Of a stretch of DNA of 64,000 bases, positions 56,390-64,000 are shown in pieces. This stretch comes from Achatina immaculata. Taxonomy: Eukaryota > Mollusca > Gastropoda > Stylommatophora > Achatinidae. The position numbers and the translations under genes were made by a program. Numbering within the stretch: the stretch's first letter is position 1; each line of letters begins with the position of its first letter. Under the pieces are notes generated by a model. The model saw only the letters and a program-made list of their open reading frames with translations. It did no database searches and was not told where the DNA came from. The stretch is taken from the NCBI GenBank assembly GCA_009760885.1, contig CM019701.1:34486697-34550696 (forward strand), read 5' to 3'.

Positions 56390-57415
56390 TGAAGAACATA
56401 TTGAAAAGCAAAAACCATTAATCCTGAAATGAATAGACTTTAAAAAGGCATTTGATAGCACACACAGAGATTCATTATGGAGGATTTTAAGAATATATGG
56501 AATACCATCTAAGACTGGCAACATCATTAAGGATCTCTACAACGGATATGTTTGTGCAGTCAACACAGGAGGAATGAGCGAATTATTCCAGATTGAAACA
56601 GGTGTGAAACAAGGATGTACATTATCACCCTTGCTTTTTGGAATTGCCATAGACTTCATAATGACAAAATGCTGAACAGGTAAAACGGGCATTGACTGGG
56701 TACATGGGACCCAACTGGAAGATCTTCGTTTTGCAGATGACATAACTCTTATCAGTGATAATGTGAAATCGACGCAAGAAAAGACAGATATCCTGTCTTC
56801 ACTGGCTAGTAAAACAGGACTTGAAATTAACAAGGATGAAACAAAAATAATGAAACTTCTCATTAATCAAGAAGGGAAAATGTACATAGGAGTTGTTGAA
56901 GAAGTAAACCAGACAGCTACCTAGACCAGGATGGTGACACCAGAAAGGAAGTTAGAATTAGAATTGCAAAAGCAGCATTAGCCTTCTTGAGAACATATGG
57001 CACGTTATAAGGCAAGTTATTATATGGCAAGTTATAAGCACAATAACCAAGCTAAGATTGTTCAGTTCAAATCCTTATCCATCCTTATTTATGCATGCGA
57101 AAGCTGGAAAACAACTAAAGAAATAGACAAGAAATTACTCTTTTGAAAACAAATGCCTAAGGAAAATATTCAGTATAAAGTGGAACGAATTCATGAACAA
57201 CGCAGAGTTAAGACAGATGAGCAAATAACAACCTGTCTCATGCGTGATCAGAAAAACAAGATGGACGTATGGCGTTCACGTGATGAGAAGAAACAATCAG
57301 AAAATCCCAAAACAAGCTATCAAATGGAACATAACAGGGCGAAGTAAAAGATATCAACCACGCGAAACTCTAAAGAGGACCCAGTTTAGTGGGCATTAAC
57401 ATTGCTTGATGAAGG
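56390..57415 (+). mobile_element. Family A retrotransposon, degraded copy upstream of archease
   Basis: Plus-strand remnants begin with the EEHIEKQKPLI-like block, then IDFKKAFDS (motif A), GVKQGC, IDWVHGTQLEDL, a FADDITLISDN-like motif C, GLEINKDETKIMKLL, and a decayed C-terminus near 57,400. Multiple stops. It ends about 20-40 bases before the putative archease promoter region. Confidence 0.88.
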
Positions 57416-57429
57416 TTTGATGTTTTCGG

Positions 57430-57530
57430 TCTTCTGAAGTGAACAAGAGTTAGCTTCCTTGTACAAGGGAGGTAATAAGTCACGCTGTCTCTACTTCCTG
57501 TCGGAGCAAACGGTTACCAGATATTAAGTT
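57430..57530 (+). other. Putative 5' untranslated first exon of archease
   Basis: GATATTAAGTT is followed by a strong donor GTAAGT at 57,531, with a matching acceptor at 58,121 ahead of the start-codon exon. ETS-like CTTCCT sites occur at about 57,453 and 57,494 with no TATA box, the usual layout of a housekeeping promoter. The 5' limit is not visible from sequence. Confidence 0.4.
57450..57500 (+). promoter_or_regulatory. Putative TATA-less archease promoter with ETS-like sites
   Basis: Contains TAGCTTCCTTG and CTACTTCCTGTCGG, resembling ETS-factor sites (ACTTCCTG), within 80 bases of a good 5' splice donor. The call is inference from motif and position. Confidence 0.3.
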
Positions 57531-57651
57531 GTAAGTAAAGCGCTTAAAATATTCATTAATCACATTTGCTTGTCCATGTAACGAAAACATTGTATAATAC
57601 ATGTGAAGGATTAATTAAAATTTGCGCAGCTATTAGTCGGCTTTAATATAA

Positions 57652-57898
57652 TCGCGAAGTGGTTAGTCCACTGGTTTCTCATGGCGAAGGTCGGGGGTTC
57701 GAATCCTGCCAGAGGCACCACAGTCATCCAGCTATAGAAATGGGTACCCGACCCCTTCTGGAGTTGGGGTAGGAAAGGCGGCCAGGCGTGATACTAACCA
57801 TATCACCCTCTAGTGTGCTGATGGGTCAAGGAAAATAGCCCTAACACCATATCCCTATGTGCCTCTAAAGCATGACAGGAGATTACCTTTACCTTTAC
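57652..57898 (+). mobile_element. tRNA-derived SINE family S1, copy 2 (archease intron 1)
   Basis: Head GTGGTTAGTCCACTGG and GGGGGTTCGAATCC, with TCTCATGGCGAAGG between, then the body AGAAATGGGTACCCGACCCC, CACCCTCTAGTGTGC and GCATGACAGGAGATTACC with a CCTTTA-type tail. It is close to the copy at 18,408-18,651 and is the best-preserved of the three. Confidence 0.88.
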
Positions 57899-58122
57899 AA
57901 TAAATCACATATTGAACACTAAAATTTAATGAATGAGTAGATTTACAGAGGCTAGCTACCAGTACAGTACCAGTTGGCCATACACAGAACACAACAGACA
58001 TTAATGTCCATATTGAGGTCATCAGATTTCAACACACAGTTGTCATGTGAAAAGTAAAGATATAGGTTTAAAAAAAATACAATATTAATGTACTTTTAAT
58101 GTATTTTTGTTCATATTTGTAG

Positions 58123-58255
58123 GCTTTCAGCCAGAGAAGTTTTACAGATTTAGAGCACAGATTCTGATCAAGAGAAGCCATGAGTGAAGAGGAAAGTGAA
58201 GGGAGGCTTTTGGAAGAAGGAGAGGCACCTGAAATCCCACCAGTCAAATATGAAT
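58123..58255 (+). CDS. ZBTB8OS: Archease (ZBTB8OS), start-codon exon
   Basis: First coding exon of archease, the cofactor that lets the RTCB tRNA ligase turn over in tRNA exon joining and XBP1 mRNA splicing (known for the family). After acceptor TCATATTTGTAG, about 57 bases of 5' UTR lead to ATG at 58,180. The 25 codons start MSEEESEGRLLEEGEAPEIP and end with VKYE plus one base before donor GTAAGC at 58,256. The acidic N-terminus is variable in the family, while KYE leads into the conserved core. Together with exons at 58,900, 59,765 and 60,819 the reading is YEYLDHTADVQLHSWG then TDLKESFEQVGV, which matches animal archeases closely. About 51 of roughly 170 residues lie in the window; the rest is beyond 64,000. 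Confidence 0.88.
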
Positions 58256-58617
58256 GTAAGCAGATTGTGAAAGTTGCAGTTTTGCTGATGTCTTGCCATA
58301 AGAGCAGAGACACAGAGTAAATGTTGTCTTGGGCATTTATGTGAACACTGACGAAGGTTCATGAGTAATTAATGTGAAAATCATAGTAACTAACATAGGA
58401 ACATCTGTATTTCTGAAAGCTATTGAGATATTCATGAACACTGACAAGTAAATGTATTCTTGAGTTACATTTTCTTCGTTCAAACCTGAATAAAAATGAT
58501 TTTCAAGAGTAATTTATAAACATGGCAGAAGAGTGTTTCCAGTGCATAGTTTTCAATAAATTTTGTGTATGAAACTTTATTCATTTATTACTGTGTTATT
58601 ACTGTGTGGATGCATAA

Positions 58618-58856
58618 GTAGTGAATTGGCTAGTGCACTTTTCACTTAAGATGATAATGATCAGCAGTTTGAATCCTTCTGGAGACACCCTGGTCATCCA
58701 GTTGTGGGATTGGGTTCCTCGCTGGTTGTGAATCTGAAAGGTGGCCAGACATGACGCTGATCACACCACCCTTAAGTGTTTTGACAGGTCAAGGAAATTA
58801 TGGGCGCTAACATCGTATTATTAGTTGCTTGTGTGGCATGATTTAAGGCTACTTTT
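58618..58856 (+). mobile_element. tRNA-derived SINE family S1, copy 3 (archease intron 2), decayed
   Basis: Aligns over its length with copy 2: GAATTGGCTAGTGCAC (A box, mutated), CAGTTTGAATCC (B box, mutated), GTCATCCAG, GGTGGCCAGACATGACGCT, TGACAGGTCAAGGAAATTA and GCATGATTTAAGG. It is the most diverged copy, so the oldest of the three. Confidence 0.8.
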
Positions 58857-58899
58857 TGCTTTGCTCTTGAATTCATTTGTTGTTTCATTCTTCTTGCAG

Positions 58900-58924
58900 A
58901 TTTAGACCACACCGCTGATGTGCA
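58900..58924 (+). CDS. ZBTB8OS: Archease, 25-nt exon (signature motif)
   Basis: Between acceptor CATTCTTCTTGCAG and perfect donor GTGAGT. With the T carried from the previous exon it reads YLDHTADV plus two bases, the archease signature. The conserved Asp residues of this motif belong to the metal-binding site in the family. Confidence 0.9.
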
Positions 58925-59027
58925 GTGAGTATATGCTCGTTAGTTACTGGGATAATAGCATTAGCAGTTTGTATCTTTAAAATTCCATTTTGCGCAAAGA
59001 TTTAATGACTTGTAAGTCATTAAATCC

Positions 59028-59330
59028 TTGCTGGCAGAAATGCAGATGAAGCCATTGACTTCAGTTACTGAGAAAGACATTGGCAATGGCCAGGACATGT
59101 ACTGGAGATGACTGATTATTATCAAAAATATTTGCTGAAATGGACACCACAGGAAAATAGGAGTAAGGGCAGATCAAAGGAGACATGTAGAAGAACAACA
59201 GAGAGGATGTTGAGTAATAGAGGGCTGATCTGTGCAAGAGCAGAAAAAAAAAGGCAAAGGACAGGTGTTTGTGGAAAACCCTTGCGAAAACCCCCATGCC
59301 TAGAGAAAGAGAGAGAGAGAGAGAGGTATA
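59028..59330 (+). mobile_element. Family D retrotransposon 3' end in archease intron 3
   Basis: Matches the minus-strand copy at 5,925: LAEMQMKPLTSVTE, the degraded WxWPGHVLEM block, KWTPQENRSKGRSKETCRRT, TERMLSNRGLICARAE, and a GA-rich tail. Very short and interrupted by a frameshift near the start. Confidence 0.85.
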
Positions 59331-60818
59331 TTGGCAAACTACAGCATTACATTACATATTCAAAGTCTTTCACCTTTGATTAAAACTGTGCATTTTAAAT
59401 GCTTAATTTACATAAAACTGCATTTCTTCTTTCATAAAGAAGGCTACAAATGATAGAGCATCACTTTAACTATTCAAATGTAATATGAGACCATTACATC
59501 AGAATTATCGCATTTGATATTTTTGTTTATAGCAGTTAGGTGGGAGGTTTCGCGTGAATTTTCTGTCATTTCAGCCTGTGTGGATGCTTTCTCCTTTATG
59601 GCAAATAATTTTATACATTTTATAGCATTATAGTGGACTGTTGCATTATCTGAAATAGTTTTGTTAAAGTCCAGTTTTAAATGTATACATCAAATAACAG
59701 TGTCTATCAGTAAACATTGTGAATGCTTATAAATGTACATTTTGTGTCTTTTTTTTGTCTGCAGACTTCATTCTTGTATCCTTTTTTGCACAGCCACCTT
59801 TAAAATTACTTAAGTTGCACTATTATATACAGTACCATCATTGTTTAGTTATTTTTGCTATTGTTTTTCAGACTGTTTTGATTAAAATGCAGCTGCAGAT
59901 ATTTCAGCACTTGCTGGTTCTAAGACAGTTTCATGTTTTTTTTTTCCTTCATTTGCTTGTCAATAAAAGACACGGATATACATGCAACAATTGAATCATG
60001 GATAAGTAGAATCAAAATTTTAAAAATTAAAGCTGTAGAAAAGGTGAAAGGTTAAAAGACAAAGAAAATTATTTGCTTGTTTGAATTTTATCTAAAAGGA
60101 ACTTGGAAAAGGGGAAATAGGGAAAAGATTTCAGGGTAAAGTAAGAAAAGCAGATGCAAGATTAAAGTTGAAATAAAGAAAGCAGCTGCATGGTATAGAT
60201 AAAAAAATTGAGATGTAAAAAAAATGAATTTAATGTAGTTTATATGAATATCAAGGCTGAGGAAAGTAAACTGCAAACAACTCTAGAGTTTCATGTGTGT
60301 CCTGTGCATCAAAAGAAATGAATGGTCAGAAAGAAAAAAGCATAATCATTTTCTAGGCCTGTGTAGATCAGCTTTTACTATGAGCACAGATTAAACGCAT
60401 TTAAATTAACAAAGCAGAGATGACAGGCCAATGAATAGGAGCAGACTTAGACCCTTTCCTACGCAGACACACTCACAGTGTGCTTGACAGCAGGCTATGG
60501 TACCCTGCCAAGCCAGGATTAAGGATCAAATTGTTCCTCATGATGATAGTCTCCAGACTGTGTTTTTTTAACTACTGGTTCATTTGGGAGGTAATAAAGC
60601 CACTGATCCCTGAGCTATATATGTTTTCATGCCTTGATTCCAGAAACTTTCATTTTGGTCAACAGTTTTTGTTGTCAAAAGTCCAAAGTTTCTGGCCTTC
60701 AGCTGCAGGGAGCTACAACATTTATGTAGTGAATGTGGCGTAGGAATGTGTGAGAAATGACAGAAAAATGTTCTAAAATTATTTCAATAGAGCAGTGTTT
60801 TTCTTAACATGATCATAG
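59331..60818. other. Archease introns; nothing else recognised
   Basis: Apart from the 11-nt exon at 59,765, no feature recognised. A purine-rich patch occurs at about 60,000-60,260, and the A/G content makes complementary-strand frames Phe/Leu-rich. Confidence 0.5.
59765..59775 (+). CDS. ZBTB8OS: Archease, 11-nt microexon
   Basis: ACTTCATTCTT between acceptor TTTTTTTGTCTGCAG and donor GTATCC. It completes Gln from the previous CA, gives Leu-His-Ser, and leaves T, which forms Trp with the GG of the next exon: QLHSWG against the family's QLHAWG. The donor is weak, but the phase and residue fit are exact and no other stretch in the 1.9 kb between the flanking exons was found to supply LHxW. 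Confidence 0.75.
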
Positions 60819-60860
60819 GGGGTACAGATCTAAAGGAAAGCTTTGAGCAGGTAGGTGTCA
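60819..60860 (+). CDS. ZBTB8OS: Archease, exon encoding the LKESFEQ helix
   Basis: After acceptor TTAACATGATCATAG the frame reads (W)GTDLKESFEQVGV, equivalent to the family's WG..LEEAFEQ.A. Donor choice is ambiguous: GTATGA at 60,861 keeps VGV, while GTAGGT at 60,851 would end after FEQ. Reading on without splicing enters VSM, then unrelated sequence and a family B fragment starting about 36 bases downstream in the same frame. The next expected residues (MFGYMT and onward) are not in the window. Confidence 0.8.
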
Positions 60861-60896
60861 GTATGAAAGAAATAAGTTCTAGTACTGATGATCTAA

Positions 60897-61680
60897 TACT
60901 GATTAGATATTCTGATGACACAGTATTACTGTCCACAACACAAAAAGTAATGGAAAAACTAATTATGTTAGTCCATAAGAACAGTAAAGAGCAAAACCTC
61001 TATCTTAATGTGAAGAAAACTAAACTGATGACAGCTGACAAAACAAATAAGGCAGCTGAAATATGTATCAATGAGGAAAAACTGGAAGAAGTGGAGAGTT
61101 TTGAATATCTTGGATCACTACTAACTAATAATGTAGATACAATGAGGGAAATTAAAAGGAGGACATCTATTGCTCTTCAGAAAGTAAAACAACTAAAGAA
61201 GCTGTGGAGAGGAACAGACAGAACTACAAAAATAAGATTTTTAAAGGCTTGCATCTTTCCTATGGCAACATATGCCTGTGAGACCTGGACACTTAACGAA
61301 TCAGCTGAGAAACATATAAATGCCTTTGAATGTAAATGCTACGGAAGAGCTCTTGAAATATCATGGACACAAAAAAAGAACAAATATATCCATACTACAA
61401 GAACTTAATATTGAAGAAGGCTGGCTAGTAAAGAGGATTAAACAAAGAAAGCAAATTTTGGACACATTAAACGTCATGATAATCTAGAGAAGGATCCTTG
61501 GAAGGATACATAATGGGAAAAAGAAAGAGAGGAAGACCAAGGCGAAGATGGTTGCAAGACATCGTTGATGATCTGCAAATGGATGCATCAGCAGCAGGGC
61601 ATCTTGCTTACAACCAAGAGGCCTACAGGAGAACTGTTAGGGAGGCAAAGTTATGCAAATGACTGACTGACTGACTGATG
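60897..61680 (+). mobile_element. Family B fragment just downstream of an archease exon
   Basis: IRYSDDTVLLSTTQK (motif C with S for A), MEKLIMLVHKNSKEQNLYLN, EKLEEVESFEYLGSLLTNN, KQLKKLWRGTDRTTKIRFLK, TYACETWTLNESAEKHINAF, then KRKRGRPRRRWLQDIVDDLQ and the TGCAAATGACTGACTGACTG tail. It is open for most of the RT C-terminal half (to 61,408), among the best-preserved B segments in the window. It is 5' truncated within the palm. Confidence 0.92.
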
Positions 61681-61884
61681 AATATGTCAGGTTTCAAAAG
61701 TAGCAGAAAAATACGTTTCATTCAGTTATGTATTGACAGTCATTGTCAGATATGCTGCGCCTAAAATTAAAAATATGAAAGCTGATCAGTATTTTATAAT
61801 TTCACATTATGTGATTATAATTACATTATATGTCAAAAGAACAAAGGTTGTATGTCTTCCCTCTCCAGTTGTATGTTATACATC

Positions 61885-63490
61885 CATTCTTCTTCTTCAG
61901 CTTTCCAAGCCATTAAGACTCATTGCTGCAGATAAAGTTCACCTCCATTCTTCCCTATTCCCAATCCTCTTTCTCCAGTTGGTGACACCAATTTCTTTTA
62001 TATCCTCTTCTATGTTGTCTTTCCATCCCTGTCTTGGTCTACCCCTTGGTCTTGTTTCCCTCATCTCTTGTGCATACATAATCTTCGTTTGTTCTCTTCC
62101 ATTCTTTCTACATGGCTTAACCATCATAGCCTATTCAGTTTCAAGACGTTTATAATTCATGAGATTTAAATAAGCTGCTCAGGTCAGTGTTCTTTCTAGC
62201 TCTCCATTCTCCACTGTTTTTTGGGTCCAAAGATTCTTCTTAGTATCTTGTTCTCAAAGATCTCCAGTTGTTGTTCATCATTGTTTCTTTGTTGTACTCC
62301 ATGTTTCTGATCCATACATGATGGCTGGTCTTATTATAGTTTTGTAGATTGTTGTTTTGGGACAGGATTTTGGATTTTAACAGGTGTTACAAGGCAAAGT
62401 ATATTTTATTCCCTATCTGTACTCTGCTTTTAATTCCTCGCTTACTGTGTTGGTTCTGTTGAAGGTTGTGCCTAGATATTTGTATGTTTCTGCTTTCCTA
62501 ATGATCATATCTCCAACATTTATATAATCTGGATCATTCTGCTTCTGGTCTCTTGATATCTTCATATACTTTGTCTTATCTTGGTTAATGGTCAAGCCCA
62601 CTTTTAGTGCCACATCTCTCAGATATTGATGACTTTTTGCATAGTTTCCCCCACTAGGTCCATGTCATCAGTATATCCTAGTATTTTAGCTTGTTCTTCA
62701 GTACTGCTTTCTTCTTTCACTTTTCTAATTACCTTCTCTAGTATTAGGTTGAATAGTAATGGAGAAAATGTATCACCATGTTTTAAACTACTTCTTATAT
62801 AGAAGGGTTCTGACTTTCTTCCTTTATATATTACTATATTTTGTGCATCCTCCGTGCATATTCTAGTCATATTTATTAGGTATCTCAAATTCTTTCATAA
62901 TTTTTCATAAACTCCTCCTATCTATGCTATCATAAGCTTTCTTGAAGTCTGTGAAGATATTATGTTCTTCTTTTCCATATTCCCAGTAATTTTCTGCACT
63001 TTGACATAGATAAAATATTTGGTGTGTTCTTCCTAAAACCTGCTTGATAGTCTCCCAGTATGTTCTCGCTGTATGGTTTTAATCTAGTTAAAAGTATAAT
63101 AGATAGAATTTTGTAGCCATGATATTCCTCTGTAGTTTTTACGCTTGCTCTTATTGCCTTTTTAGAATACTGGGATCAGTAATGATTCTCTCCATTCACT
63201 AGAGAGTTTTTCTTCTCTCCATATTTGTTCTATTAGTGCACATTTCTGTTCATGTAGATTTAGACCTTGATCATTTCTGCAGCAGTTTCATCTGAACCCT
63301 TTACTTTGTTGTTTCATAGGAGTGTAAGTCTGGTTGCTCTATTTCAGGTTCACAAGTCTGTATTTCTTCCCACAATAATATGCTTATGGGATCTTCACAG
63401 TTTAGTAGGTTTTCAGAATATTCTTTCCTCCTGATACAGATTTTCTCTTCATTATTTATCATGTTTCCATTACTATCCTTCAAGCTCTGT
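61885..63490 (-). mobile_element. Family C non-LTR retrotransposon, degraded
   Basis: Minus-strand blocks in order: MKDSNGNMINNEEKICIRRK and YSENLLNCEDP (linker), a disrupted middle, SLKHGDTFSPLLFNLILEKV (motif B; GLKQGDALSPLLFN in relatives), ILGYTDDMDLVGE (motif C YTDD), VGLTINQDKTKYMKISRDQK, AETYKYLGTTFNRTNTVSEE, then near the end RPRGRPRQGWKDNIEEDIKE and IGVTNWRKRIGNREEWR. The end is followed by a short GAA run. Multiple breaks. It is distinct from A and B in motif B; clade not assigned. It would lie in a downstream archease intron, antisense. Confidence 0.88.
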
Positions 63491-63639
63491 AGAGGTTATT
63501 TATACCCTTGCTTTACCTTTTTTTCAGTTCTTTCATTATTCAGAATTACAAAATTATTTTCATAGATATCTAGTTACAGAATATTTTAAAATGGCAGACA
63601 ATTGAGAATGAAATATGAGTGTATTGTATGAGCAAAATT

Positions 63640-64000
63640 CTTTCTGTGTTAGAGGCCATCTAATCTAGTCACGTACAAAGAGGCTTCCAACTTCTTAGAT
63701 CACATACAACACCTGGCCTACTTCTAATGTTAGAACTATTTAAAACAAAAGTAAGAACAGTTATAACATTTCAGATTTTGCCTCTTCATATAAGAAACAT
63801 ACAGGACAAGGAGAAATAAATAAGAAGAGACTTACAAAACATTTATGATATATAACAGATAATGAAAAAAAAAAGGGGTGGAGTACTTGGCTGTGGCTTG
63901 TATGAAGCTGTGTCTGAGAGTGCGTGTTACGCAGATTTTGTGAATGTTTTTATGAAGACTTATGGGTTGTGATACCAGTAAAGAAGGGGTGGAGAAAGGG
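63640..64000 (-). repeat. Dispersed repeat family R2, copy 3 (cut by window edge)
   Basis: The reverse complement shows the same ordered blocks as 36,085 and 39,296, but weaker: CACAGCCAAGTACTCCA, TCTTCTTATTTATTTCTCCT, TTGTCCTGTATGTTTCTTAT, ATGAAGAGGCAAAATCTGAA and GTTATAACTGTTCTTACTT. The lower identity makes this the least certain copy. Confidence 0.45.

Noticed and set aside
57652..57722. A functional tRNA gene
   Set aside because: A and B boxes are present, but the same body sequence follows the head in three copies and the arms do not pair as a full cloverleaf. It is a SINE head.

Overview
The window reads as animal nuclear DNA. It is AT-rich, intron-rich and gene-poor, and it is crowded with fragments of non-LTR retrotransposons, tRNA-derived SINEs and minisatellites. 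There are no operons or bacterial gene arrays. The mixture of RTE/BovB-like and related retroelements, GAA-tailed short elements and many minisatellites suggests a lophotrochozoan, possibly a mollusc. That placement is inference.

Two spliced host genes can be supported. On the + strand from about 57,430 to beyond the window edge lies the 5' part of archease (ZBTB8OS), cofactor of the RTCB tRNA ligase. It has a probable non-coding first exon followed by coding exons of 76, 25, 11 and about 42 nt. Their phases fit and together spell the archease signature YEYLDHTADVQLHSWG. The rest of the protein lies beyond 64,000. On the - strand, 50,470 down to about 45,270, is the 3' half of an unrecognised gene: four phase-compatible exons, a hydrophobic probable membrane region, a stop and an AATAAA signal. 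A U2 snRNA-like pseudogene (- strand, 31,236-31,443) keeps the U2 5' end, an Sm-like site and the 3' hairpin but has lost the branch-site recognition sequence.

Five retroelement lineages recur, called A-E here. A has about ten copies; the best is at 41,066-42,730, and its 3' tail is a TATAAGA-type repeat. B is RTE/BovB-like with endonuclease and RT; near-complete but broken copies lie at 23,510-26,265 and 50,712-53,585, and its tail is CTGA/ATGA-type. C is at 61,885-63,490. D is at 5,925 and 59,028. E is at 14,350 and 29,046. All copies are truncated or interrupted. There are also Tc1 and mariner-type transposase fragments, an RNase H fragment, a hAT-like MITE, several SINEs, and two unclassified dispersed repeat families.

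Layout: 1-6,000 minisatellites and SINE remnants; 6,000-18,700 retroelement tails, Tc1, tandem arrays and a polypurine tract; 18,700-22,000 mostly single-copy; 22,000-31,500 minisatellites, the B copy, nested A copies and the U2-like pseudogene; 31,500-45,200 mostly unassigned sequence, mariner and A/B copies; 45,200-50,500 the minus-strand gene; 50,700-56,400 the B copy and a large interrupted minisatellite; 56,400-64,000 an A remnant, then archease with its repeat-filled introns. Most long open frames are either retroelement remnants or by-products of tandem repeats whose unit length is a multiple of three.
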